Shown here piece by piece: positions 1 to 7,481 of a stretch of DNA of 64,000 bases. Each line of letters starts with the position of its first letter. Positions within the stretch are counted from its first letter, which is position 1. The notes beneath the pieces are model-generated. The model was not told where the DNA came from. It did not search any database and worked only from the letters and a program-made list of their open reading frames with translations. Where the stretch lies: NCBI RefSeq assembly GCF_015207705.1, contig NZ_JADEWI010000006.1, positions 1 through 64,000 on the forward strand, written 5' to 3'. This DNA is from Nostoc sp. LEGE 06077 (GTDB lineage Bacteria; Cyanobacteriota; Cyanobacteriia; Cyanobacteriales; Nostocaceae). The position numbers were made by a program, and so were the translations under genes.

Positions 1-711
1 AAGCAAAAAATGATGGTAGCAAATCTTCGTTTAGTGGTTGCTATTGCCAAAAAATATCAAAGAAGAAATTTGGAGTTGATGGATTTAATTCAGGAAGGTT
101 CATTAGGTTTAGAACGTGGCGTAGAGAAATTTGACCCTACTCGTGGCTATAAATTTTCTACCTACGCTTATTGGTGGATTAGCCAAGCAATGACACGAGC
201 AATATCTCAGCAATCACGAACTATTAGACTGCCAATTCATATTACCGAAAAGTTGAATAAATTTAAAAAAGTGCAAAGAGAATTATCTCAGAAATTAAAA
301 CGCAGTCCTAGTATGTCTGAAATTGTAGAAAAGATGAAATTAAACCCTGCTCAAGTCCGCGAACTGCTGATGATATCTCGTCAACCTATCTCATTAGATA
401 AACAAGTGGGTGATAACGAAGACACAGAATTGCAAGAACTTTTAACAGAAGTTCCAGAAGCCTCGCCTGAAATCCAAGTAACTCAAAATTTAATGCGTCA
501 AGATATCTATCTCTCACTGAGAGAATTAACTCCACAGCAGCAACAAGTCCTAATTTTGCATTATGGCTTGGAAGATAATTGCGAACTCACCTTGACGCAG
601 GTAGCTCAACATCTCAATATTAGTGAAAGGAGAGTTCGTTACATAGAAAAACAAGCACTGAGTTACCTCCGTCGTTGCCAAACAAATCTACGAGAGTATA
701 TTTTCAGTTAA
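1..711 (+). CDS. Group 2 type sigma-70 factor, 5' end outside window
   Basis: RNA polymerase sigma factor that directs transcription from alternative promoters. The frame is open to base 1 (codons K-Q-K before the first ATG at 10), so the N-terminus lies upstream and about 236 residues are seen. Region 2 is intact ([14 protein letters not shown], then DLIQEG, then [20 protein letters not shown]), followed by region 3 ([13 protein letters not shown]) and region 4 with its helix-turn-helix ([20 protein letters not shown]). The region 2 sequence is that of primary-like cyanobacterial sigmas. The missing N-terminus prevents assignment to a SigB, SigC, SigD or SigE class. Such sigmas are known on plasmids of Nostoc sp. 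PCC 7120, so this does not prove chromosomal DNA. Confidence 0.9.
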   Translation, partial: KQKMMVANLRLVVAIAKKYQRRNLELMDLIQEGSLGLERGVEKFDPTRGYKFSTYAYWWISQAMTRAISQQSRTIRLPIHITEKLNKFKKVQRELSQKLKRSPSMSEIVEKMKLNPAQVRELLMISRQPISLDKQVGDNEDTELQELLTEVPEASPEIQVTQNLMRQDIYLSLRELTPQQQQVLILHYGLEDNCELTLTQVAQHLNISERRVRYIEKQALSYLRRCQTNLREYIFS

Positions 712-892
712 CTGTATGACAAAACATCAGTACGAACATCTTGCTTCTTCAACTGTTTGTTAATATCGTTATAAGCTGAAACGAGATGAGAGAGAGCTTT
801 GAGACTATAAAGAGATACGTTTAGGAAAAAGTTACAGATCCATCAAAGGTCACTTATTTGTTTTTTTAAAAAATCCCTGTAACTAGCTAAAA

Positions 893-935
893 TTTCACCC
901 AAATTTCATCTCACTTTGTCAAGCTATTAAGAGGT
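893..935 (+). promoter_or_regulatory. Direct-repeat regulatory box before first DUF2808 gene
   Basis: Two TTTCA half-sites start at 893 and 904, exactly 11 bp apart, followed by TTTGTCAAGC and TATTAAGAGGT. The same arrangement precedes the DUF2808 genes at 9964 and 10661. An 11-bp direct repeat suits an OmpR/PhoB-type response regulator, and one is encoded two genes downstream, so autoregulation is a reasonable inference. The rest of 712-999 shows no other convincing signal. Confidence 0.55.
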
Positions 936-999
936 AACATCTTTCAACAAAGATGATTCTGATGTTTGATGGATCTAGTAAAGTGATTATAAAAGCGCA

Positions 1000-1485
1000 A
1001 TGATTAGAATACTGAGATATACTGCTATTTTTGCCTTGACTATGGCAGTTTTAGTTCCAGCTACTTATGCAAATCCTACACCACAATCTAGTAGCTTTCC
1101 TCACGTTATTAGCCTCGTGGAATCTCCTCAAGGTATTCGCCACTGGAGAATTCTCAGACATACTTTAAAAATAGCACTTCCTGAAAATAGCAAGGCTATT
1201 TCTCAGCTAATTATCGAAGCTCCAGCTAACATTGTTCTCAGAGAAAATATTGATGTTTCCGATCAATCTGGTAAAAAAATTGATGTAAAAGTTTCTATTC
1301 AAGGCAAAAAAGCTACATTAGAGTTTGCTGAATCAGTCGCTTCTGGAACTACCATCATTGTAGAAATGAATAATGTTAAAAAAACAGCAGTGACTACTGG
1401 TAATAAGTTCTACAAGATATCTACCATTTTCGCTGGTACGAATGCAGAGTTACCAATTGGTGTTGCTCAATTGCGTGTAATTTAA
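1000..1485 (+). CDS. Secreted DUF2808 protein (first of three paralogs)
   Basis: Small exported protein of the cyanobacterial DUF2808 family, whose function is unknown. The N-terminus is a signal peptide of about 24 residues ending near TYA. The mature part shows the family features: RHTLKIALPEN, then LIIEAPANI, then a repeated 'gquantity'-like beta pattern (DQSGKKIDVKVSIQGKKA) and the C-terminal PIGVAQLRV. Paralogs with the same layout lie at 9964 and 10661. The gene ends 31 bp before the response regulator gene and is preceded by the TTTCA repeat box, so it is probably cotranscribed with the two-component pair. Its link to that pair suggests an envelope or metal-stress role, but this is inference from context only. 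Confidence 0.85.
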   Translation: MIRILRYTAIFALTMAVLVPATYANPTPQSSSFPHVISLVESPQGIRHWRILRHTLKIALPENSKAISQLIIEAPANIVLRENIDVSDQSGKKIDVKVSIQGKKATLEFAESVASGTTIIVEMNNVKKTAVTTGNKFYKISTIFAGTNAELPIGVAQLRVI

Positions 1486-1516
1486 TGAACAAATTGCTAA
1501 AATACATCTGCTAATT

Positions 1517-2254
1517 ATGAAAGTTTTGCTTGTTGAAGATGAGCCGGATCTGGGTGCATCGATTCAGCGAAAGTTGAGTAAAGAAAGATATATTGTTGAC
1601 TGGGTTTTGGATGGAAATGAAGCCTGGACTTATCTAGAACATGATTGGACTCAATATACACTGGCAATTTTTGATTGGTTGTTACCGGGAATGTCAGGTT
1701 TGGAACTGTGCAAGCGATTACGAGGTCGGGGTAATGCTTTGCCCGTGCTGATGCTAACCGCTAAAGATAGCATGGCAGATAAGGTAGCTGGTCTAGATGC
1801 AGGGGCTGATGACTATTTGGTAAAGCCATTTGGTATGGTAGAACTGCTGGCACGGTTGCGGGCTTTGCAAAGGCGAGCTTCCTTTGGAGGCGCATCGCTT
1901 ACGTCTCAGTTCCAGTCTTTACAATTGCAAGTTGGTGGACTGATTCTAGACTGCGGTAATTGTACAGTTTCTCGGCAGTATCCTAATGGTGAAAATAAGG
2001 TAATTTATTTAACAAAAAAAGAATTCCAATTATTAGAATACTTGATGAAACGTCCTAATACAGTTATTACCCGCGACCAAATTTTAAATCATCTGTACGC
2101 CTTTAGTGCAGAACGCGTTAGTAATGTAGTAGCAGCTCAAATCCGACTTTTGCGACGCAAATTATCGGAATATGGTTGTGATGGCTTAATCGAAACTATC
2201 CCTAGTATGGGCTATCGTTTCAATCCTGGCAATGCAGATTCGACTATTTCGTAA
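1517..2254 (+). CDS. rppA: OmpR/PhoB-type response regulator, RppA/NrsR-like
   Basis: DNA-binding response regulator of 245 residues. The receiver domain (about 1-120) has the acidic pair E7/D8, the phosphoacceptor D53 in IFDWLLPG, T81 and K103. The C-terminal winged-helix domain (about 135-238) contains YLTKKEFQLLEYLMKRPN and ends with the typical MGYRFNPG. The kinase gene overlaps its 3' end by 23 bp, so the two are translationally coupled. Similarity in plan and wording is closest to RppA/NrsR of cyanobacteria, which respond to nickel or redox state; the exact orthology is not proven. A short GC-rich segment (FGGASLTSQ, about bases 1888-1915) in the interdomain linker looks like an inserted genomic repeat. 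The TTTCA direct repeats near 893, 9863 and 10457 are candidate targets. Confidence 0.85.
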   Translation: MKVLLVEDEPDLGASIQRKLSKERYIVDWVLDGNEAWTYLEHDWTQYTLAIFDWLLPGMSGLELCKRLRGRGNALPVLMLTAKDSMADKVAGLDAGADDYLVKPFGMVELLARLRALQRRASFGGASLTSQFQSLQLQVGGLILDCGNCTVSRQYPNGENKVIYLTKKEFQLLEYLMKRPNTVITRDQILNHLYAFSAERVSNVVAAQIRLLRRKLSEYGCDGLIETIPSMGYRFNPGNADSTIS

Positions 2255-3632
2255 GACTCGCTGGCAATTGGCTACCTGGTATGCGGTAGTTATGGCTCTG
2301 ATTCTATCCTTATGTGGTTTCGTGGTTTATGAGGTAATCATTGATGCTTATGTGGCTTCTATCAACCGGGAACTGGAATCGGTAGCAGGTACACTACATG
2401 ATGTAATTGAACCGGCTTTGAAACAACCTGGTATTACAGAGCTAGTTTTCCAGCAGGTTTTACCAAATATTTGTTTAGCTGAGTCCAGTTGTCCTACCCA
2501 AAATATCCTAAGTCACAGTCAAAGCACCCATAATGAACACGGCATTTTTAGTACTGTATACAAAGAGAAGCAATATTACATCCGTTTTGTCGATGGTTCA
2601 GGACGGTTAATTGCGGTAGCAGGTTTCCAAGCTAATGAACTGCCACCGACTGTGGAAACCCAAGTGTGGCAAACAGTCAAAGATTTACAAGGCAATCGTT
2701 ACAGTCAAAAGTCTCTACTGCTGCACACGCAAGATAATCAAGATTGGGGCTATATTCAGGTAGGGCGCAATCTCAAGGACCTGGATAGTCGTCTCGCTGC
2801 TTTGAAATTAATTTTGGCGGTGGGATTGCCAATTACGGTATTGTTAGTTGGCGGTTCTAGTTGGTGGCTGGCAGGGTTAGCAATGCGGCCAATTGACTCT
2901 TCGTATAAACAAATGCAACAGTTTACGTCTGATGCTTCTCATGAGTTGCGTACTCCTCTTGCAGCGATTAATGCAACGGTAGAAACTTTATTTGATATGG
3001 ATTATCTGCCGGAGGAGGCGCGAGATGTTTTGGCCTCTATTCAACGTCAAAATCATCGACTAGCTGAACTAGTTCAGGATATGCTGTTACTGTCTCGATT
3101 GGAACAGCATATTTTAGCGACACAACAAATACCTTGCTGTCTGAATATTTTGATTAATGATCTGATAGAAGAATTTTCAGCGTTAGCGGCTGCGGCTTCT
3201 TTGCAACTAACATCTTTGGTGTTATGCCAAGAGCTTTTATACGTGATGGGAGATGAAGATCAACTGTTGCGTGTGCTTTCTAATCTCATTGCCAATGCTA
3301 TTCAATACACCCCTGCTGGTGGTTATGTAACTGTTATCCTCAAACGCAGCAACGGTAATGCTGTAATTGAAGTTCAAGATACAGGTATTGGTATTGCGTC
3401 GCACGAACAAAAGCGGATTTTTGACCGTTTTTATCGAGTGAATAGCGATCGGTCGCGTCGTACTGGTGGATCTGGATTGGGATTAGCGATCGCTCAAGCA
3501 ATTGTTCAAGCTCATGGAGGTAGTATACAAGTGCAAAGCCAAATTGGTAAAGGTAGCACTTTCATCGTTCACTTACCCTTGACAGACGAAGCGATCGCTC
3601 GCGTTGTACTGAGGGATCTGGATTTGGGTTAG
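2232..3632 (+). CDS. rppB: Membrane sensor histidine kinase, RppB/NrsS-like
   Basis: Sensor kinase of 466 residues, partner of the preceding regulator. It has a first membrane segment at about 13-36, a periplasmic sensor region of about 150 residues with a C-x5-C pair (CLAESSC), a second membrane segment at about 192-215, H-box with phosphorylated H237 (SHELRTPL), N-box near 351-355 (NLIANAIQYTP), G1 DTGIGI at 383-388 and G2 GSGLGLAIAQAI near 414. The HAMP-like linker is very short. The catalytic core is complete. The 3' end is odd: the final residues RVVLRDLDLG are encoded by a shifted duplicate of the G2-box DNA, so the natural C-terminus was probably replaced. The start ATG lies inside the regulator gene. 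Confidence 0.85.
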   Translation: MQIRLFRKTRWQLATWYAVVMALILSLCGFVVYEVIIDAYVASINRELESVAGTLHDVIEPALKQPGITELVFQQVLPNICLAESSCPTQNILSHSQSTHNEHGIFSTVYKEKQYYIRFVDGSGRLIAVAGFQANELPPTVETQVWQTVKDLQGNRYSQKSLLLHTQDNQDWGYIQVGRNLKDLDSRLAALKLILAVGLPITVLLVGGSSWWLAGLAMRPIDSSYKQMQQFTSDASHELRTPLAAINATVETLFDMDYLPEEARDVLASIQRQNHRLAELVQDMLLLSRLEQHILATQQIPCCLNILINDLIEEFSALAAAASLQLTSLVLCQELLYVMGDEDQLLRVLSNLIANAIQYTPAGGYVTVILKRSNGNAVIEVQDTGIGIASHEQKRIFDRFYRVNSDRSRRTGGSGLGLAIAQAIVQAHGGSIQVQSQIGKGSTFIVHLPLTDEAIARVVLRDLDLG

Positions 3633-3671
3633 CGATTCCTAGGTCGCGCTTCGCGATCGCGCAAGCAATTG
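3599..3671 (+). repeat. Degenerate duplicate of the kinase G2-box DNA
   Basis: Bases 3599-3671 repeat 3453-3504 of the same kinase gene: TCGCGT, GTACTG, GGATCTGGATT, GGTTAGCGAT and AAGCAATTG occur in the same order. The copy is out of frame with the original, ends the kinase reading frame, and is interrupted by a GC-rich HIP-like stretch (3641-3662). It looks like the remnant of a second kinase gene or of a recombination event. Confidence 0.6.
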
Positions 3672-3778
3672 AGAGTGGAATATTCTCCTAGAAGATATAA
3701 ATGAAATCACTAAAAAAGTTAAGTTTGACAATTTGTCTTTTGACGTAGCCTGTGGCTTGTGTGAGGGTTACAAATAAA

Positions 3779-4378
3779 ATGTTATATCTATCAACTATCA
3801 ATAAAACTCTAGGCTACACGCTATTTTTCGCCTTATTTGTTACTCCTGCTACTGCTCACAATATTCAAGTATCAGGGGATGTGGCAGGCACTTGGCACAT
3901 TGAGCCTAACCATACTCCCAAAGCTGGAGAATATGCTAAAGCCTGGGTTGCACTTACCCGCAAAGGAGGAAAAATCCTGCCATTAGATCAGACTAATTGT
4001 CAAATGGCTGTTTACTTGCAACCTCGTAAACCTGGTGACTTACCAGTGCTACAGCCTACTGTCAAAGCTATCTCAGTTGAAAAATATCAAGGTATTCCTG
4101 GAGCAGATATTGTCTTTCCCAATACTGGAATTTATCAACTGGAGTTAAACTGTACGCCTAAAACTGAAGGCAATTTTCAGTCATTTCAGATGAAATATCA
4201 GGTTACGGTTGCATCTGGTGTGAATGCACCGTCTCTTGCGTCCCAAGAATTAGCCCAGTCAGAAAAGACTGCAACTAGCACGACTAAACAAGAATTAAAT
4301 ATTCCGGCGATCGCTAGTGCTGTATTCTTAGGACTAGGCATTTCAGGAATATTGATACGGCTTAGTGTCAAGCGTTGA
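3779..4378 (+). CDS. Exported beta-sandwich protein with C-terminal membrane anchor
   Basis: I do not recognise a named family. The ATG at 3779 places a signal peptide directly at the N-terminus (hydrophobic TLFFALFVTPATA, cleavage near AHN); an upstream GTG at 3752 would add nine residues and is less likely. The mature domain of about 120 residues has alternating beta strands and a cysteine pair (DQTNC and ELNC), and resembles CopC/YtkA-like periplasmic domains in general plan. A Ser/Thr-rich linker leads to a C-terminal membrane helix (IASAVFLGLGISGILI) followed by basic residues. It stands between the sensor kinase and a convergent membrane protein with two similar beta domains, so a shared periplasmic role, perhaps in metal handling, is possible. 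Confidence 0.6.
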   Translation: MLYLSTINKTLGYTLFFALFVTPATAHNIQVSGDVAGTWHIEPNHTPKAGEYAKAWVALTRKGGKILPLDQTNCQMAVYLQPRKPGDLPVLQPTVKAISVEKYQGIPGADIVFPNTGIYQLELNCTPKTEGNFQSFQMKYQVTVASGVNAPSLASQELAQSEKTATSTTKQELNIPAIASAVFLGLGISGILIRLSVKR

Positions 4379-4383
4379 TGCTT

Positions 4384-5553
4384 TTAATTTGCCCCAGCTT
4401 GTGGTTTTCGTCGGTGCTGTATTAGCAATCCCATCGCCATACCAATGCCGACAATAGCAGTAAAGTAGAATAAACCAATCAACCGGATGTACATTGGCGG
4501 TGCAATTCCTTCAACTTCAACTTCTTGTGCGACTTTCACCAGTGGAAATTGACGCTTAGATCCAGGGCTAGGAGTTGCTTCGACCTCAACTTTGTGAGGT
4601 GCGCCATCAAAAAATTGCTCTTGCCACGTTAACTTGCCGAATTGGTCAGTAACTCCCTTGTAGGCAAAGACTGTTAAATTATCTTCTAGAGCGATCGCCT
4701 TCACCTGCAACACTACATCCTTGATGGGTTGTCCTGTGGCAGCATCTTTAACATTTACTATCAAATTAGCAAGTTTTCCTACCGTTGCGCTTTTATTTCC
4801 CTCAACACGGACTTCCAACCCTTGAGATTTTTGGACTGATGGTGCGATTTCTTCTTTACCCCTTGAGTGTCCACTACCGTGAGCCTCTGCAACTTCTGCA
4901 CTAATGTTAATAAACAATAAAGTTACTATAGCCACTACTGTCAATGCACTTAACAACAGGCGTACAGATTGCGGCGCAATTTCTCCTTGTCGCAGTTCTT
5001 CTTGTCCGCCAATCACCCAGCCACCTAGTAATCCAACTGATAGTAAGATAGCTGCAACAACAGCAAAATATTTATATTTAACTGGATTTTCTTGGACATT
5101 CAAATTCAGGGTTTGCTCGTAGGGCGTAAAAGCATTTGCTACCAAGGGTGATACATTCACTCGCAGTTGGTAGTTACCACGGATAGGTAACATCTGTTGA
5201 ATTTCAAGCTTACCGTCAGGTGCAGCCGCATCCATTTGTAGTAATTTTGTTCCCTCGACAATAGGAAAATCTGTAGTCAACCAAGCATTAGCTGGAGGTG
5301 TCAGAATTTGTAAGCTAATTTTGGTATTTTCTAAGGGTTTACCTATAGTATCAAGAGCTTGTAGCGTTAGTGTAACGGGAGATTGTGGTTTATCGGTTCC
5401 TGCTTCAAAGGGATGAATCCGTTCTAAAGGTGGGTTGGTAGAGAGTTGTACTCTGGGTGCAGGAGTTTGGGAAACTCCTACAACGGAATAAAGAATTGAC
5501 AATGCAACACAAAAAACAGCACTTAGCACCCCAAACAGTCGATATTTTTTCAT
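4384..5553 (-). CDS. Multi-pass membrane protein with two periplasmic beta domains
   Basis: 389 residues with no family I can name. Order: signal-like segment (about 8-28), a beta-rich domain (about 35-155) similar to carboxypeptidase-regulatory or YtkA-like folds, two membrane helices (about 163-182 and 197-218), a His-containing stretch (EAHGSGHSRG), a second beta-rich domain (about 245-345), and a last membrane helix (about 356-378) with a basic tail. The gene is convergent with the exported protein ending at 4378, only 5 bp apart, and lies downstream of the CbtB-like gene on the same strand. The histidines and the neighbourhood of metal-transport genes hint at metal binding; this is inference. 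Confidence 0.6.
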   Translation of the reverse strand: MKKYRLFGVLSAVFCVALSILYSVVGVSQTPAPRVQLSTNPPLERIHPFEAGTDKPQSPVTLTLQALDTIGKPLENTKISLQILTPPANAWLTTDFPIVEGTKLLQMDAAAPDGKLEIQQMLPIRGNYQLRVNVSPLVANAFTPYEQTLNLNVQENPVKYKYFAVVAAILLSVGLLGGWVIGGQEELRQGEIAPQSVRLLLSALTVVAIVTLLFINISAEVAEAHGSGHSRGKEEIAPSVQKSQGLEVRVEGNKSATVGKLANLIVNVKDAATGQPIKDVVLQVKAIALEDNLTVFAYKGVTDQFGKLTWQEQFFDGAPHKVEVEATPSPGSKRQFPLVKVAQEVEVEGIAPPMYIRLIGLFYFTAIVGIGMAMGLLIQHRRKPQAGAN

Positions 5554-5763
5554 AAAAGCTTACGTAAACTGTATATCTTCCGTCAATGTTTGATAGTTGT
5601 AAGTAAAAGTTACTTTATCAGCTTCTATTCACTAGGCAGTGGAAAATTCTAGTAAAAATATTGACAATAAATTCAGAGATGGAATGAAATCAAAGCAAAA
5701 TAATAATGCAGAGATGAAAGACAAAGTATCTTTACTCTACAAAACTTAAAATTTCTTCTATCT

Positions 5764-5789
5764 CAAAAAATGGCGCGAAATCTGCGCCA
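5764..5789 (-). terminator. Rho-independent terminator after cbtB-like gene
   Basis: On the minus strand TGGCGC, a 7-base loop, then GCGCCA is followed by TTTTTTGAGA. It sits 74 bp downstream of the CbtB-like gene and would end its transcript. The remainder of 5554-5862 shows nothing else clear. Confidence 0.7.
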
Positions 5790-5862
5790 TCCTCGCACTG
5801 TTATTTTATCGAGTGTTTTAGCAAAATCTCATGCACCAGAAAAATCTTGAGATTATGATAAT

Positions 5863-6054
5863 TTAGTGACACGCAACACCTAAAGTGTGGTGACGCGCTG
5901 AATGTGCTGTGTTGTGAGCCGCAGGATAGGTAGAGAACAAAACAGTCCAGATTACCAAAGACGACAGCAACATATAAAGTGTTACTTGTACAGGTTTAGA
6001 CAAAGTAACACCTGCGGTCTTCCGCAACACTGAAGTAGAAGAAAAAGTAGTCAT
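5863..6054 (-). CDS. cbtB: CbtB-domain protein, proposed cobalt transporter subunit
   Basis: 63-residue single-span membrane protein of the CbtB type. A hydrophobic helix (VTLYMLLSSLVIWTVLF) is followed by a His-rich tail with the family pattern HNTAHSARHHTLGVACH, which fits metal binding. CbtB is proposed, from genomic context in other bacteria, to act with the membrane protein CbtA in cobalt uptake. No CbtA-like multi-helix gene is seen next to it; the downstream gene at 4384 is unlike CbtA. The upstream region lacks an obvious cobalamin riboswitch. Assignment rests on the short C-terminal motif and length. Confidence 0.7.
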   Translation of the reverse strand: MTTFSSTSVLRKTAGVTLSKPVQVTLYMLLSSLVIWTVLFSTYPAAHNTAHSARHHTLGVACH

Positions 6055-6873
6055 TTTTGACCTCTTGAAATTAATTTGGCTAATTCATCAATCAAAAGCA
6101 TTTTGCCGCTCGATTGCAAAAAAGATATACCATAAACTTTATGTTTGACAAGGGTGCATAAAATGTATTAATTAATTTGCCTAAATAAAATTTCTAAAGG
6201 TGATTTTCAAAGCCGACGAAACATCTATCAAATAAAGATTATAACTTGGACATGACTGAATATTCTTAATTGCTTTTCTCTTATCTATTTAGGGCTACTA
6301 AGAAGCGAAAACAAGGTGCAATAACGAACCGCCCACGGTAGGCGATCGCGCTCAATTTGCTCAATTGTATAGAGTTGCTTGTTGTCAAACTAAAAGCAAT
6401 CTTCTTAATCCGGTAATACCACTTTATTATTTGATTATCATGATGATTATCATGACAGCCTCCAGATAAAGAATCTCATACGCTCCATCATTTGTTTATG
6501 TTCTCGTGTAGAATATTTAGTTTAGTCATACTTTCGTCATAGCTTTGTAATAACTTCTTCAAAAGAATATGCAATGCTATTTGAGCATAGCTTATTTTTT
6601 ATTCAATTAAATTTGAATATATTTAATTTTATTCTTAATATATTTTTATAATTTAACTCTTGACATAACTAATACTATGAAAAGTTTTTCGTACAAATGC
6701 AATATTTTAGTTTTTCTAAAGCTAGGATATTGCAAATGCAAACAATTTATTCTTGTTTTTTTTGATTGTAATAATTATATTTTTATAACCTAGTATCTTT
6801 AATACAAACCTATTGGAAATATAGAAAGATAGCAGTTATTATGAGCATTTAAATATACTTTTTGAGTAAATCA
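6055..6873. other. AT-rich intergenic region without genes
   Basis: About 820 bp between divergent genes. Bases 6460-6860 are very AT-rich and show no reading frame with coding character. One HIP1-containing GC-rich patch lies near 6340-6352, and one operator-like palindromic repeat at 6432-6455 is listed separately. Confidence 0.6.
6432..6455. promoter_or_regulatory. Fur-family-like operator candidate
   Basis: The stretch consists of two copies of TGATTATCATGA in tandem, which also form overlapping inverted repeats around ATCATGAT. Fur and Zur boxes of cyanobacteria are built from TGATAAT/ATTATCA half-sites, and the complement here reads TGATAATCATCATGATAATC. It lies about 380 bp upstream of cbtB and 420 bp upstream of the secreted protein gene at 6874, rather far from either start. 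Confidence 0.35.
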
Positions 6874-7257
6874 ATGAACAAAAAATTTCTACTTACTTTG
6901 CTTTCCAGTTCCACAATTTTTACTTCGCTAATGTCTACGCTGACAGTAGTTCACCCTGCCTACGCCGCAGCTACGATGACTCAACGATTAGTTCATACAA
7001 ATGATGGTCGTACCTGCATAACTCATCCTCACGGTAACACCTCTTTTGTATGTATTCGGGATTCAGAAAGAAAGCTAGGTGCACCCCCTGTACCTGCATC
7101 GACAGTTATCTCAGCGCAGCCATCTGATAGCAAGGTTGCTGTACTAAACTTCACAGATGAAGAAAGTGATGCTGCAATTCGTTTATTTAGTTGCGACTGT
7201 CCGTACTGTCTAAATTCTTTGCGTCTGTTACGTGGTAGTGGAAACTTAGTGTACTGA
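6874..7257 (+). CDS. Small secreted protein with cysteine-rich C-terminus
   Basis: 127 residues from the ATG at 6874; an in-frame TTG at 6862 would add four. The first 31 residues form a signal peptide (basic MNKK, hydrophobic stretch, cleavage near AYAAA). The mature protein contains two cysteines in the first half (RTCITHPHGN and FVCIRD) and a cluster near the end, CDCPYCLNSL. The pattern suggests a disulfide-rich or metal-binding exported protein. No family recognised. It is transcribed alone, behind a long AT-rich region, and is followed by a strong hairpin at 7343. Confidence 0.6.
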   Translation: MNKKFLLTLLSSSTIFTSLMSTLTVVHPAYAAATMTQRLVHTNDGRTCITHPHGNTSFVCIRDSERKLGAPPVPASTVISAQPSDSKVAVLNFTDEESDAAIRLFSCDCPYCLNSLRLLRGSGNLVY

Positions 7258-7342
7258 GTTATAAAAGTGTTTGTTACTGCATTGACTCAGCACAAGTAAG
7301 CTGTTCAAATTTTAATTACATATCAAAACTGTGTTCATGTCA

Positions 7343-7385
7343 CTGAAAGCATAACGTGAGCAAGTTGCTCATCTTATGCTTTCAG
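7343..7385 (+). terminator. Strong hairpin between secreted protein and mntH-like gene
   Basis: CTGAAAGCATAA pairs with TTATGCTTTCAG and the inner TGAGCAA pairs with TTGCTCA, giving a stem of about 19 bp with two small bulges. No T-run follows on either strand. It may be a factor-assisted terminator of the upstream gene or a control element for the Nramp gene that begins about 100 bp later. Confidence 0.5.
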
Positions 7386-7481
7386 GATAACAGCAGCATC
7401 CCTACTTGCCTAAAGGCTGATGTTTATTCTACATTTTCTGAGATTATGAAAAGAATATGAGAATATTTCATGGCAAAGTAA

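Noticed and set aside
708-840. Minus-strand open stretch encoding SHLVSAYNDINKQLKKQD after the sigma factor gene
   Set aside because: It has no start codon and no recognisable homology; it may be a gene remnant, but the support is too weak for an entry.
6055-6300. Cobalamin riboswitch before cbtB
   Set aside because: I looked for the B12-box and paired arms upstream of 6054 and did not find them by eye; a covariance search would be decisive.
7258-7481. Manganese (yybP-ykoY) riboswitch before mntH
   Set aside because: A hairpin is present, but the conserved loop sequences of that riboswitch were not seen.
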